DNA from: Poseidonocella pacifica
GTDB taxonomy: Bacteria > Pseudomonadota > Alphaproteobacteria > Rhodobacterales > Rhodobacteraceae
Assembly (NCBI RefSeq): GCF_900111875.1
Contig: NZ_FOJU01000001.1
Span: 930,001 to 994,000 of the forward strand
DNA: 64,000 nucleotides
Reading direction: 5' to 3'
Position 1 is the first letter of the stretch; each line of letters starts with the position of its first letter. The notes under the pieces were generated by a model. The model saw only the letters and a program-made list of their open reading frames with translations, was not told the origin of the DNA and made no database searches. Made by a program: the position numbers and the translations under genes. Positions 49,256 to 59,520 of the stretch are shown here, in pieces.

Positions 49256-51076
49256 TTATGAAAGGGGAATATCGTGGTGTAGGACGAAATGGCCCGGCGC
49301 GACCTCGTCATAGCGCGACGGTTCGGGCCGGTATCCCACCGGATGGATGGGTGAGGGTATGGGAGCGAAGGTGGGGCTTCGCGTGGCCCGTTTGCGCGGG
49401 TCCGCGATAGGCACCGCGCTCAGCAGTGCTTTGGTATAGGGATGGGCAGGCGTCTCGAAAACCGCGTCGCGTGGGCCCAACTCAACGATGCGGCCAAGGT
49501 ACATCACGCCGACGTCATGCGACATGCGCTCCACCACCGCCATGTCATGGCTGATGAAGAGGTACGAAAGGCCCAGGTCGGCCTGTAGCTCCAACATCAG
49601 GTTCAGCACTTGCGCCTGCACGGAGACATCAAGCGCGGAGACGGCCTCATCCGCGACGATAAGCTTGGGGTTGAGCGCGAGCGCACGGGCGATTGCGATA
49701 CGCTGTCTCTGCCCACCGGACAACTCGTGGGGAAAGCGGGCCATGAAGCTGCGCGGAAGGTCCACCCGGTCAAACAGCGTCGCGACCCGATCCCAAAGCG
49801 CATCCCCGCGATGTGTGCAGAAGTTGCGCAAGGGTTCGGCGACCTGATCCTTCACCGGCATCTGCGGATCGAGGCTCGCAAAGGGGTCCTGAAACACCAT
49901 CTGCATGTGGCGGCGCGCCTCTCGCAGGTTGTGGGCATCAAGGCCCATGACATCCGTTCCATCAAGATCAACGCTGCCGGAGAGTGGGTCCACCAAGCGC
50001 AGGATCGAGCGGCCCACGCTCGACTTGCCGCAGCCGGATTCACCCACAAGGCTCAGTGTCCTGCCCCTCATCAACGTAAAGGACACGTCCTCGACCGCAT
50101 GCACATTGGAGACGATACGGCGCAAGAATCCGCCTCTGATCGGGAAGCGTGTTGTGAGGTTTTGCACTCGGAGCAAAGGGGCATCCGTGCCGCGTACGGG
50201 GACCGGAGGGTGCGATGACCTTTCGGCAACGTCGATGCGTTCCGGCAACGGCTTGCCGCGCATATCTCCCAGCCGTGGCACGGCGGCGAGCAGCGTCTTG
50301 GTATAGGGATGCTGCGGCGCTTCAAAGATCTCAGCGACCGTCCCCTCCTCGACCTTGCGCCCCTGCTCCATCACCACCACGCGGTCGGCAATCTGGGCCA
50401 CCACGGCCATGTCATGGGTGATGAACATGACCGCCGTTCCGGATTCCCGCTTCAGTCGATCCATCAGGGCGAGGATCTCGGCTTGGGTTGTCACATCAAG
50501 CGCCGTGGTCGGCTCATCCGCGATCAGCAAGCGCGGCGCACAGGCAAGCGCCATGGCGATGACGACGCGTTGCCGCATTCCCCCCGACAGCTGGTGGGGA
50601 AACTGCACCATCCGCCGCTCCGGCTCTGGCAGTCGAACGTCGCGCAACGCCTCGATGGCCCGTGCCCACGCCTCTTTGCGTGACAGACCCATGTGGTGCC
50701 GCAAGCCTTCGGACAACTGGCGGCCTATGGTGAAAACGGGGTTGAGCGCTGTCATCGGCTCCTGAAAGATCATCCCGATCTCGTTGCCCCGGATCTGACG
50801 CATGAGGTCGCTGCCTGCGCGGGCAAGATCGACCTCCGCCCCGGACTTGCGATCAAAAAGGATCCTGCCGTCCGTGATCTCCGCCCCGCTGAATTCGATC
50901 AACCGCATGAGCGCGAGCGAGGTCACGGATTTGCCAGATCCGCTTTCCCCCACGATGCAGAGCGTCTCCCCGGCATGAAGATCGAACGACAGGTCCTCGA
51001 CCGCGCCCGCAAGCCCCCCCGTGGTACAGAACTGCACGCGCAAATTGCGTATGCGGGCGATCGGCTGGTCGAGCAT
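49256..51076 (-). CDS. Fused peptide ABC transporter ATP-binding protein
   Basis: A 606-aa protein with two complete ABC domains, like GsiA. The first has Walker A GESGSGKS and the signature LSGGMRQRV. The second has GESGCGKS and LSGGQRQRI. Each half is followed by the oligopeptide-type C-terminal region (HPYTKTLLAAVPR; HPYTKALLSAVP). It energises the permeases encoded divergently. The start at 51076 begins the family-like MLDQPIARI; 61 more codons upstream lie in the divergent control region and are excluded. Confidence 0.94.
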   Translation of the reverse strand: MLDQPIARIRNLRVQFCTTGGLAGAVEDLSFDLHAGETLCIVGESGSGKSVTSLALMRLIEFSGAEITDGRILFDRKSGAEVDLARAGSDLMRQIRGNEIGMIFQEPMTALNPVFTIGRQLSEGLRHHMGLSRKEAWARAIEALRDVRLPEPERRMVQFPHQLSGGMRQRVVIAMALACAPRLLIADEPTTALDVTTQAEILALMDRLKRESGTAVMFITHDMAVVAQIADRVVVMEQGRKVEEGTVAEIFEAPQHPYTKTLLAAVPRLGDMRGKPLPERIDVAERSSHPPVPVRGTDAPLLRVQNLTTRFPIRGGFLRRIVSNVHAVEDVSFTLMRGRTLSLVGESGCGKSSVGRSILRLVDPLSGSVDLDGTDVMGLDAHNLREARRHMQMVFQDPFASLDPQMPVKDQVAEPLRNFCTHRGDALWDRVATLFDRVDLPRSFMARFPHELSGGQRQRIAIARALALNPKLIVADEAVSALDVSVQAQVLNLMLELQADLGLSYLFISHDMAVVERMSHDVGVMYLGRIVELGPRDAVFETPAHPYTKALLSAVPIADPRKRATRSPTFAPIPSPIHPVGYRPEPSRYDEVAPGHFVLHHDIPLS

Positions 51077-51298
51077 GGTTTGTCCGGGTCTGGGGGGATG
51101 CAGCGTTGCGCACGGTAGGGTCGAGGCGCAGGGAATGTCAAACCCGTGCCCGCTATCCGCACGCGAAGGCTTGCAATTCATCCGTTCTCTGTTTCGATGC
51201 GCCAAGGACCTACGCCCGGCAAGATTGCGCCGGGATCGGGCGCATTTGCGCCATACCAAGGCGGACGATCCGCAGAAAATCGGGGAGGCACTGATCCA

Positions 51299-53005
51299 AT
51301 GATGCCCAGATCGACTCTATTCGCAGCAGCGGCCCTGTGGTCGCTCGCACCCGCAGTAATCGCCGAGCGTGGCAGCGACGGTCACGTCAATATCATCTAC
51401 TGGCAGGCTCCCTCGATGATGAACCCTTATCTTTCAGGGGGGTCCAAGGAAAACGAGGCTGCATCTCTGGTCATCGAACCACTCGGCCGGTTCGATCAAG
51501 ACGGCGCGCTGGTCCCGTTCCTAGCGGAGGAAATCCCCACCTTGGAAAATGGCGGCGTCGCGGAGGATCTGACCTCCATCACCTGGACGCTGAAACAGGG
51601 GCTTGTGTGGTCTGACGGCTCGCCGGTGACATCCCAAGACGTGAAATTCACCGCCGACTACTGCATGCATCCCGAAGGCGGCTGCGCGAAATTCGCCAAA
51701 TTCGACGGGATCAGTTCGATCGACATCCTGGATGAGCGTTCGATCAAGATCACCTTCGAGCAACCTACCCCCTATCCCTATTCCGCCTTCATTGGCGCGC
51801 AGACGCCCATCATCCAGAAAGCGCAGTTCGAAAACTGTCTCGGGGAACGGGCGCCGGAATGCACCGAAGCCAACTTCAATCCGATCGGAACCGGTCCGTT
51901 CCGGGTTACCGATTTTCGCCCCAACGACGTGATCCTGATGGAAGCAAACCCGCAGTATCGCGACCCGGAAAAGCCGGCCTTTGCCACGCTGACACTTAAA
52001 GGAGGCGGTGACGCCACCGCGGCGGGACGCGCCGTGATGGAGACGGGCGAATTCGACTATGCATGGAACCTGTTGCTGGCCCCCGAAGTGCTTGGCCGGA
52101 TGGCCGAAGGCGGCAAAGGGCAACCGGTGGCTGCGTTTGGCACGATGATCGAGCGCATCGAGTTAAACCTCACCAACCCTGACCCGTCACTCCCGCCGGA
52201 GACCCGCTCCACCCGCGCCGAGCCACATCCGTTCCTGAGCGACAAATCCGTTCGCCAAGCGCTCTCCATGGCGATTGACAGGGACCTTCTGGTGGAGATC
52301 GGGTTCGGACAGGCGGGCCGCCCCGCGTGCAATCTTGTCCCGGCCCCAGCGATATATGCCTCCGACAATACCGATTGCCTCGTGCAGGATATCGAAGCCG
52401 CGCGGGCCCTGCTCGAAGACGCAGGCTGGACCGATACGAACGGCAACGGCATCCGCGACAAGGATGGCGTGGAATTGGAGATCCTGTTCCAATCCTCCAC
52501 CAACGCCGTGCGGCAGGACTTTCAGGCACTCATCAAGCAGTGGTGGAGCGAGATCGGCGTGGCGACCGAGCTTCGCAACATCGATGCCTCGGTCTTTTTC
52601 GGCGGTGATCCCAGTAGCCCCGACACGCTTCAGAAATTCTATGCCGATGTACAGATGTACGTGAACACTTTCGACGGGACCGACCCACAGGCCTATCTTG
52701 CCATGTATCGCTGCGGGAATGAGCCGCGTCCCGAGACACAGTGGCAAGGCGCGAACATCAACCGCTATTGCGACCCGCGCTATGATGAGTTGCTCTCAGA
52801 ACTCGCGGCGGCGAGCGATCTGAAGGAACGCGGCAGCATCGCCAAAACGCTCAACGACATGTTGACAAAGGACAGCTACGTCGTCGTTCCCCTTGTCGAC
52901 CGGGGCCGGGTTTCGGCACATTCCAACACGCTCGGCGGGGTCCTGCTCAATCCATGGGACAGCGAGCTTTGGAACGCGGCGGACTGGTATCGGATTGCGG
53001 ACTGA
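51299..53005 (+). CDS. Peptide-type ABC transporter substrate-binding protein (SBP family 5)
   Basis: A 568-aa periplasmic binding protein. A signal peptide of about 23 residues (cleavage after AVIA) leads into the family 5 fold with INPIGTGPFRVTDF-like and VRQALSMAIDRDLL motifs. The loop DTNGNGIRDKDG resembles a calcium-binding EF loop often seen in this family. GGGGAGG lies 10 nt before the ATG at 51299, favouring it over the ATG three bases later. Cysteine pairs (for example C195-area and CNLVP) could form disulfides. First of three plus-strand transporter genes. Confidence 0.92.
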   Translation: MMPRSTLFAAAALWSLAPAVIAERGSDGHVNIIYWQAPSMMNPYLSGGSKENEAASLVIEPLGRFDQDGALVPFLAEEIPTLENGGVAEDLTSITWTLKQGLVWSDGSPVTSQDVKFTADYCMHPEGGCAKFAKFDGISSIDILDERSIKITFEQPTPYPYSAFIGAQTPIIQKAQFENCLGERAPECTEANFNPIGTGPFRVTDFRPNDVILMEANPQYRDPEKPAFATLTLKGGGDATAAGRAVMETGEFDYAWNLLLAPEVLGRMAEGGKGQPVAAFGTMIERIELNLTNPDPSLPPETRSTRAEPHPFLSDKSVRQALSMAIDRDLLVEIGFGQAGRPACNLVPAPAIYASDNTDCLVQDIEAARALLEDAGWTDTNGNGIRDKDGVELEILFQSSTNAVRQDFQALIKQWWSEIGVATELRNIDASVFFGGDPSSPDTLQKFYADVQMYVNTFDGTDPQAYLAMYRCGNEPRPETQWQGANINRYCDPRYDELLSELAAASDLKERGSIAKTLNDMLTKDSYVVVPLVDRGRVSAHSNTLGGVLLNPWDSELWNAADWYRIAD

Positions 53006-53077
53006 CATATTGCCACCCGCACGGGCGCCTTTCCCATCGGGCGGGCGCCCCCTTGCTCTCAGATTTCCGGCCCCCGC

Positions 53078-54085
53078 ATGTTGACCTTCACGAGCAGACG
53101 CCTTGCTTTTGCGATCCCGACGCTGCTCTTCATCAGCTTTGTGATCTTCATGCTGCTCGAACTCGCCCCCGGCGATCCGATGTCGCAACTGCCCCTGACG
53201 GTACCGCCCGACGTCCGCGACCGGATGCGAGAGGCCCTCGGTCTTGGCGAGCCGACGCATATTCGGTTCGGCAAATGGCTGTGGCAGTTCTTTGTGGTCG
53301 AACCGCTGCATATGATCGACGCGGCCTTCGGCACCGGCTTCGCTGCGGAGCAACAGCGCGTCATCTCCTGGCAAACCCGCTCACCGGTCATGGATATCGT
53401 CCTGCAGCGCCTGCCCCAGACGCTCTGGGTGGTCGGGCTTTCCTATGTGGTCGGGGTGCTTATCGCGTTGCCCATCGGGATCTACTCGGCATACCGCCAA
53501 TACTCCCTCTTCGATCAATTGGGCACGTTCATCTCCATGGTGGGGTTTTCGGTTCCCACCTTCTTCACGGGCATCCTGCTGATCGTGATCTTCTCGGTCA
53601 AACTCGGTTGGTTCCCCTCAATTTACGATACCACACTGGTCGTGAATTCATGGGACAGCTTCGTTCAGCAATTGCGGCAGATGGTCATGCCCGTCTCCGT
53701 GCTTGCGCTCTACAACGCCGCACAGATCAGCCGCTTCATGCGCGCCTCGATGCTCGACAACCTGCATCAGGATTACGTGCGCACCGCACGGGCAAAGGGC
53801 CTCACCGAGAGGACCGTCGTTCTGGTGCACGTCCTGCGCAACTCGATGATCCCGGTCGTCACGGTCATCGCCCTTGGCGTGCCGCAAGTGTTTGGCGGCG
53901 CGATCATCACCGAACAGGTTTTCAAGGTGAACGGCCTCGGGCAGTTGCTGATCACCTCCATACAGGCCAATGACCTGCCCATGGTACAGACGCTGACCTT
54001 CATCTTCGCGTTGCTGATCGTTGTCTTCAACGTGATCGCGGATGTGCTCTATGGCCTGCTTGATCCCCGCATCCGCTATGATTGA
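53078..54085 (+). CDS. Peptide-type ABC transporter permease (DppB-like)
   Basis: A 335-aa inner-membrane permease with about six helices. The N-terminal helix region ends in MLLELAPGDPM. The ABC-contact loop is RTARAKGLTERTVVLVHVLRN (as pieces: ARAKGL and HVLRNS), and the end is LLDPRIRYD. It forms the channel with the DppC-like partner. Its stop overlaps the next gene start by 8 bp. Order SBP-permease-permease is the usual Dpp/Opp arrangement, with the ATPase split off on the other strand. Confidence 0.93.
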   Translation: MLTFTSRRLAFAIPTLLFISFVIFMLLELAPGDPMSQLPLTVPPDVRDRMREALGLGEPTHIRFGKWLWQFFVVEPLHMIDAAFGTGFAAEQQRVISWQTRSPVMDIVLQRLPQTLWVVGLSYVVGVLIALPIGIYSAYRQYSLFDQLGTFISMVGFSVPTFFTGILLIVIFSVKLGWFPSIYDTTLVVNSWDSFVQQLRQMVMPVSVLALYNAAQISRFMRASMLDNLHQDYVRTARAKGLTERTVVLVHVLRNSMIPVVTVIALGVPQVFGGAIITEQVFKVNGLGQLLITSIQANDLPMVQTLTFIFALLIVVFNVIADVLYGLLDPRIRYD

Positions 54086-54989
54086 CCGTTCTACCGATCC
54101 CGCGCCCATTCCCCCGTCGAGCCAGTGGGACGACCTATGGCATCAGTTCGCCGCGCATCGGGGCGCTCTTGTGGGGGCGATCCTGTTTGCCATCATCGTA
54201 CTGACCGTTTTCATGGGGCCGTATTTCTGGACGCTCGATCCGAGCTATATCGATATCCGCGCTCGCAACGCGGGCCCCACATTCGCGCATCCCTTCGGCA
54301 CGGACCAACTGGGCCGCGATACTTTCGCCCGAATGATGGCCGGAGGGCGCGTTTCCCTGTCCGTCGGGATTGCGGCCATGGTGCTGGGTTTGGTGATTGG
54401 TGCCGCGGTCGGTGTCACGGCGGGCTATTTCCGACGGCTCGACGGGATCCTGATGCGTCTTACGGACCTGTTCCTTGCCCTGCCCCTGCTGCCGCTACTG
54501 CTTGTCATGGTGATGCTTTTCCGGGAACCGCTCAGCGCGAATTTCGGACCCGAAGCCGGCATCTTCATCCTGATTGTCGCGGCCATCGGCCTGACCTCAT
54601 GGATGCCGACCGCGCGGATTGTCCGGGGCGATGTGCTGGCCCTCAAGGAGCGGGAATTCATGCTGGCCGCGCGCTCCATCGGCACGTCGAACGTACAGAT
54701 GATCTTGCGGCACATCCTGCCAAATGTCCTGTCCCCGATCATGGTATCGGCCACTCTGGGCATCGCAAACGCCATCATCACCGAAAGTGCGCTGTCCTTT
54801 CTCGGTCTTGGCTTTCCGCCGGATTTCCCAACCTGGGGCAGGCTGCTCTTTGATGCGACCGATTACATCCAGCAAAATCCCGAACGGGTGATCTGGCCCG
54901 GCGTCGCGATCTCGCTCACCGTTCTGTCGGTGAACTATCTCGGCGACGGCTTGCGCGATGCGCTCGATCCCCGCATTCGCGGTCGGTAG
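54078..54989 (+). CDS. Peptide-type ABC transporter permease (DppC-like)
   Basis: A 303-aa permease. The N-terminal OppC_N-type region precedes HPFGTDQLGRDTFARMMAGG, a hallmark of DppC proteins. The EAA-like loop is AARSIGTSNVQMILRHILPN, and SFLGLGFPPDFPTWG is near the C-terminus. The start at 54078 overlaps the previous gene by 8 bp; 12 extra codons upstream belong to dppB sequence in another frame. Completes the importer. Confidence 0.94.
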   Translation: MIDRSTDPAPIPPSSQWDDLWHQFAAHRGALVGAILFAIIVLTVFMGPYFWTLDPSYIDIRARNAGPTFAHPFGTDQLGRDTFARMMAGGRVSLSVGIAAMVLGLVIGAAVGVTAGYFRRLDGILMRLTDLFLALPLLPLLLVMVMLFREPLSANFGPEAGIFILIVAAIGLTSWMPTARIVRGDVLALKEREFMLAARSIGTSNVQMILRHILPNVLSPIMVSATLGIANAIITESALSFLGLGFPPDFPTWGRLLFDATDYIQQNPERVIWPGVAISLTVLSVNYLGDGLRDALDPRIRGR

Positions 54990-55194
54990 GGAAATAAGGA
55001 GCGCGTTCCACAGCGCCGCACACGTCTCTCGATGAACGTCCTATGCAGGGGGCGCTGCTCACCCGATTTTTGCGCCATGAACGCGGATGGGGAATAATAT
55101 CCCACCCTGATGCCGCCTGAACGGCGTCTTTCTACTTGAGAAGCCCGTCCTGCTCGCGCATTTGGAAGAAAATCTCACCCCTCGGAGTGATGCG

Positions 55195-56244
55195 ATGTTC
55201 GAAGACCTCGGTTTCGAGACCCTGACCGCCCCGCAAGCTGCCCTCTGGTTCGGCGGCGTGATCGGGCTTGCCTTTGGCCTGCTGGCCGAGCGGACGAAGT
55301 TCTGTTTCCGGCGTGGACTGGTCGGGGAAGACCGAAGACAAGCGCTTGGCCTCTGGCTTACCGCGCTTGCCGTCGCGGTCATCGGGACACAAGCCGGGGT
55401 GTTTGCCGGGCTGATTTCCTTTGACGACCATCGGTTCATGGTCAGCGATATGCCCGTTCTCGCCATCGCTCTTGGCGGGGTACTTTTCGGTGCTGGCATG
55501 ATCCTGACACGCGGGTGCATTTCCCGCCTGACGGTCCTGACAGCATCGGGCAATCTGCGCGGTCTTACGGTATTGCTCGTCTTTGCGATCACCGCTCATG
55601 CGACACTGAAGGGCGTTCTCGCCCCGGCCCGGGTGGCCGCAGGCACGGTGACATTGCCGATGGGAGAGTCGATTTCCCTCGCCGCGCTCCCTGGCGGCCC
55701 GTTGCTCTGGACCGTTCTCATCGGCGGGGCGGCACTCTTTGCCGGGCTGCGGTCGGGCAACCGGAGCACGCACCTTTTGATGGCGGCACTGATCGGTCTG
55801 CTTGCGCCAGCGGCATGGATCGGCACGGGGTTCGTGCTTTATGACGATTTCGATCCCATCGCGATGGAGAGCCTGTCCTTCACATCACCAGCCGCCGAAA
55901 CGCTCTTCTGGACGATCGCCAGCACGTCGATTTCCGCCGGCTTCGGCACAGGCCTCGTAGGCGGTACTTTTGTCGGAGCGCTTTTGGCATCCCTCGCGTT
56001 TCGCACCTTTCGCTGGCAGAGCTTTGAAAGCCCGCGCCAGACGAGACGGTATATCGCCGGCGGCGTGCTGATGGGCGTGGGCGGGGTTCTTGCCGGGGGC
56101 TGCACGCTTGGCGCCGGTCTGTCTGGGGTTCCGACACTCTCGGTCGCGGCGCTTCTGGGTATCATGAGCATCGCTTTGGGCGGCATCGTGACGGGTCGCC
56201 TTGTCGACGGGATCGCTCCGCGCCTTCGCCCCGTCTATAGCTGA
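55195..56244 (+). CDS. YeeE/YedE family transporter (TsuA-like)
   Basis: A 349-aa membrane protein with two YeeE/YedE repeats. Conserved cysteines sit at TKFCFRRG, LTRGCISRL and LAGGCTLGAG, the pattern of the thiosulfate transporter TsuA, where cysteines relay the ion. A role in taking up thiosulfate or another sulfur compound is likely. GGAG lies 8 nt before the ATG at 55195. The 205-bp upstream gap holds a small hairpin (GCCG...CGGC) but no clear regulator site. It ends back-to-back (zero gap) with the convergent DUF3422 gene. Confidence 0.87.
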   Translation: MFEDLGFETLTAPQAALWFGGVIGLAFGLLAERTKFCFRRGLVGEDRRQALGLWLTALAVAVIGTQAGVFAGLISFDDHRFMVSDMPVLAIALGGVLFGAGMILTRGCISRLTVLTASGNLRGLTVLLVFAITAHATLKGVLAPARVAAGTVTLPMGESISLAALPGGPLLWTVLIGGAALFAGLRSGNRSTHLLMAALIGLLAPAAWIGTGFVLYDDFDPIAMESLSFTSPAAETLFWTIASTSISAGFGTGLVGGTFVGALLASLAFRTFRWQSFESPRQTRRYIAGGVLMGVGGVLAGGCTLGAGLSGVPTLSVAALLGIMSIALGGIVTGRLVDGIAPRLRPVYS

Positions 56245-57522
56245 TCACTCCATCTTTTCGCGAATGCGGTGGATCATCCACCAGACCCCCAGAACAACGG
56301 GAATGGTCGCCAGCGCGGTCAGCATCCCCTTTGACATCCCCACAACTTCGGCCACCGGATAGAGCAGATATCCGGCGAGTGAGACGGCGTAATAACTGAT
56401 CGCGACAACGGACAGCCCTTCCACGGTCTTTTGCAGCCGAAGTTGCAGATCGGCACGCCGGTCCATGCTCGCCAACAGATCCTGGTTCTGCGCAGAGCGC
56501 TCTACATCGACCCGCGTTCGCAACAACTCAGAGGCACGCATCGCCCGGTCCGCCATGGCCCCAAGCCGACGCTCCGCACTCTTGACGGTCCGCATCGCCG
56601 GGTCGAAACGGCGCATCATGAACTCTCCGAAAGTTTGACGCCCTTCGAAACGTGTCTCCCGAAGGACCTGCGTACGCTGTTGTACCAGCGCCTCATAAGC
56701 ACCGGTCGCGCCGAAGCGGAACGATGCCTGGGCGCTCATGTTCTCCAGCTCCGAAGAGATCGCAAGAAGCTGCTCCAGTGTTTCGGCGGGTTGCGCAACC
56801 GCACCTGTCATCGACCCCATGAGATCCGTCAACCGACGGTCCAGCGCGCCCATCTGAGGCCCCATTTCCCGCACGCGCGAGAATCCCAGCATCGCGATGG
56901 TCTTGTAGGTCTCGATCTCACACAAGCGTTGGACAACGCGGCCAACGCGGCGCGGGCGAACGCCCGGCTCGGTGAAGATCGCAAAACGCAGATGCCCCGC
57001 CTCATCGATCCGAAAATCTCCGGCAATGATTGCCGTCTCATCCAACACGAAGGATGCCGCCACGCTTTCAGGCACGAACCACTCGTTCACCATGTCCTGA
57101 ATGCGCGAGGTGTCATACCTTTCGCACACGCGGATCATGGCCGAGGTGACACGCACGCCGGGCGCGGCAGAAAGCCAGTCATCTGGGAACACCTCCCAAT
57201 CGGCAGGATCGAAAGGCCGCTCCCCGCCCCCTTCGAGAAAGACGGTGTAGGTCACGAATTCGGTGTGCTGTTCCCATTTCAGCTCGTGCCGCCCGATGCG
57301 GCAAGAGTGGTGCGTGGCCCCCGGTTTGGGATGCGTCGCGCCGTAGCGATCAAGAAGCGTCAAAAGGTGCGCCAGATCCTCGCCGCGATCCCGTGCGGCG
57401 GCATCGGCGGTTTTCTTGACAGCTAGATAAACCGCTCGGCTTGGCGCGGTGAGCACAGGAAACGGGCGCGCGTGCAATTCGTTGGAGAGCGCGTAGCGCA
57501 GTTCGTGATCCTGGATCGGCAT
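56245..57522 (-). CDS. DUF3422 family membrane protein
   Basis: A 425-aa protein. The N-terminal ELHARPFPVLTAPSRAVYLA motif identifies the DUF3422 family. The middle is helical, with repeated heptad-like segments (residues about 220-350) that suggest coiled coils. Two hydrophobic helices near the C-terminus (VAISYYAVSLAGYLLY and LTALATIPVVLGVWWMI) anchor it. The function is not known. It stands alone, abutting the YeeE gene stop. Confidence 0.88.
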   Translation of the reverse strand: MPIQDHELRYALSNELHARPFPVLTAPSRAVYLAVKKTADAAARDRGEDLAHLLTLLDRYGATHPKPGATHHSCRIGRHELKWEQHTEFVTYTVFLEGGGERPFDPADWEVFPDDWLSAAPGVRVTSAMIRVCERYDTSRIQDMVNEWFVPESVAASFVLDETAIIAGDFRIDEAGHLRFAIFTEPGVRPRRVGRVVQRLCEIETYKTIAMLGFSRVREMGPQMGALDRRLTDLMGSMTGAVAQPAETLEQLLAISSELENMSAQASFRFGATGAYEALVQQRTQVLRETRFEGRQTFGEFMMRRFDPAMRTVKSAERRLGAMADRAMRASELLRTRVDVERSAQNQDLLASMDRRADLQLRLQKTVEGLSVVAISYYAVSLAGYLLYPVAEVVGMSKGMLTALATIPVVLGVWWMIHRIREKME

Positions 57523-57630
57523 AGGCGCTCCTTCCCGCTGATGTTGCGGGGAACCATAGCGAAAGGCGGCGCTCTGTAAACGCTAAAAATCTTTGATTTA
57601 CCGCAGCTTGGCGGTGCGCCACGGTATACG

Positions 57631-58050
57631 TCAAGCAGGTGGGATCGCGTAGGTCAGGGTGGCGCGGGCCACCGGCGCATCCCGCCCCACCGAGTGCAGA
57701 AGCACATCCCCCGTGGCAAGAAGCCGGCCCAGTTTCAGCAATCGCACCTCTGCTAAAAGATCCCGCTCCGCGGCCGGTTTGCGCAGAAAATCAATGGAGC
57801 AATTCGTGGTCACCGCCAGAGCGCGCGGCCCGATCATCGCGAGTATCGCCAGATAGACCCCCACATCGGCCAGACCGAACATGGCAGGGCCCGAAACCGT
57901 CCCGCCGGGCCGCAGGTGCCTTTCCGAGACGACCAGACGCAGTTTCAGGGCATTCTCCTCGACCGCGTCGATCACAAACTCCTCTGCGACTTGCGGAAAC
58001 TGCTCCACCAGAAAAGCATCGAGCGCGGCTTTGTCCATCGTCAAAGGCAT
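57631..58050 (-). CDS. PaaI-type thioesterase
   Basis: A 139-aa hot-dog-fold protein. The motifs [20 protein letters not shown] and [18 protein letters not shown] match the PaaI/YbgC acyl-CoA thioesterase superfamily, which hydrolyses (often phenylacetyl- or hydroxyacyl-) CoA esters. The aspartate in GLAD and the N-C-S region are the expected active-site positions. The start at 58050 (MPLTMDK) has GGAGG 6-8 nt upstream; a further upstream in-frame region is non-coding. Substrate unknown. Divergent from trmFO. Confidence 0.85.
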   Translation of the reverse strand: MPLTMDKAALDAFLVEQFPQVAEEFVIDAVEENALKLRLVVSERHLRPGGTVSGPAMFGLADVGVYLAILAMIGPRALAVTTNCSIDFLRKPAAERDLLAEVRLLKLGRLLATGDVLLHSVGRDAPVARATLTYAIPPA

Positions 58051-58143
58051 TGCAAACTCCTCCTGCGCCATGGATGGCCTGCGCGATCCCGAGGCGCAAG
58101 TCACCCCGTGACAGGGGCCAAGAAAACACCTACATCGCGCGAC

Positions 58144-59502
58144 ATGACACAAGAACTTCATATCATCGGCGGCGGCATGGCCGGATCCGAAGCGGCATGG
58201 CAGGCGGCAAATGCCGGCGTGCAGGTCGTCATTCACGAAATGCGGCCCGAGACCGGAACCTTCGCACACCAGACCGGCAATCTCGCGGAGATGGTCTGTT
58301 CCAATTCCTTTCGGTCGGATGACGATGAGCAGAACGCCGTCGGGTTGCTGCATTGGGAAATGCGGGCCGCGGGCGGGCTCATCATGTCGATGGCTGACCG
58401 GCACCGGCTTCCGGCGGGCGGCGCGCTGGCCGTGGATCGCGAACTCTTCTCCCAAGCCGTGACTGCCGCGTTGCAGGACCATCCCAATGTGCGTGTCGAG
58501 GCCGGAGAAATCTCTGCCCTCCCCGAGACGGGCACATGGATCATCGCGACCGGCCCGCTGACTTCGGAGGGGCTGGGCGCTGCGATCGCCGCGGAAACCG
58601 GGCAAGACCGGCTGGCCTTCTTCGACGCCATTGCGCCCATCGTCTATGCGGACACCATCGACATGTCGAAGGCGTGGATGCAATCGCGCTACGACAAGGG
58701 CGAGACGGAAGAAGAACGCACCGCCTATCTCAACTGCCCGATGGACCGTGATCAATACGAGGCCTTCATCGACGCGCTGCTGGCCGCCGACAAGACCGAG
58801 TTTCACGAAGGCGAGACAGCCGGTTATTTCGATGGTTGCCTGCCCATAGAGGTCATGGCCGAACGGGGCCGCGAAACACTGCGTCACGGACCGATGAAGC
58901 CCGTCGGCCTCACAAATCCGCATCAGCCGGAGGTAAAGGCCCACGCTGTCGTACAGCTCCGGCGCGACAACGCCCTCGGTACGCTTTACAACATCGTCGG
59001 CTTCCAGACCAAGATGAAGTACGGCGCACAGACCGAGGTCTTTCGCATGATACCGGGGTTGGAAAACGCCGGGTTCGCGCGGCTTGGCGGGATTCACCGC
59101 AACACCTTCCTCAACTCACCAACCCTGCTCGACAATCAGATGCGCCTGCGCTCGCGCCCGCATATCCGTTTTGCCGGCCAGATCACCGGTGTCGAAGGCT
59201 ATGTCGAAAGTGCTGCGATGGGCTTGCTGGCCGGGCGGCTCGCTGCGGCGGATATTCAGGGGCGGACCCTTCCGGATTTGCCACAGGATACCGCCATGGG
59301 CGCGCTCGTGCATCACATCACAGGCGGTGCCGAAGCCAAGACCTTCCAGCCCATGAACGTCAACTTCGGTCTCTTCCGACCACTCGACGGGATTCGTGGC
59401 GGCCGGCGGGGTCGCAAGGATCGCTACAAGGCCTATACCGACCGCGCCAAAGAGGCTTGGTCCGAATGGCTGAACGCGCACCAACTGGACAGCGTTGACT
59501 GA
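58144..59502 (+). CDS. trmFO: Folate-dependent tRNA m5U54 methyltransferase TrmFO
   Basis: A 452-aa flavoprotein that uses methylenetetrahydrofolate to make ribothymidine at tRNA position 54. The FAD-binding N-terminus is [14 protein letters not shown]. The family cysteine motif is [13 protein letters not shown], and [11 protein letters not shown] precedes the C-terminal [14 protein letters not shown]-type region (given as DGIRGG and RRGRKDRY). Length is normal. The start at 58144 lacks a strong ribosome site. It leads a run with the methyltransferase and gluQ, all tRNA/translation related. Confidence 0.95.
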   Translation: MTQELHIIGGGMAGSEAAWQAANAGVQVVIHEMRPETGTFAHQTGNLAEMVCSNSFRSDDDEQNAVGLLHWEMRAAGGLIMSMADRHRLPAGGALAVDRELFSQAVTAALQDHPNVRVEAGEISALPETGTWIIATGPLTSEGLGAAIAAETGQDRLAFFDAIAPIVYADTIDMSKAWMQSRYDKGETEEERTAYLNCPMDRDQYEAFIDALLAADKTEFHEGETAGYFDGCLPIEVMAERGRETLRHGPMKPVGLTNPHQPEVKAHAVVQLRRDNALGTLYNIVGFQTKMKYGAQTEVFRMIPGLENAGFARLGGIHRNTFLNSPTLLDNQMRLRSRPHIRFAGQITGVEGYVESAAMGLLAGRLAAADIQGRTLPDLPQDTAMGALVHHITGGAEAKTFQPMNVNFGLFRPLDGIRGGRRGRKDRYKAYTDRAKEAWSEWLNAHQLDSVD

Positions 59503-59520
59503 TCCCCTAGTATCATTCTC

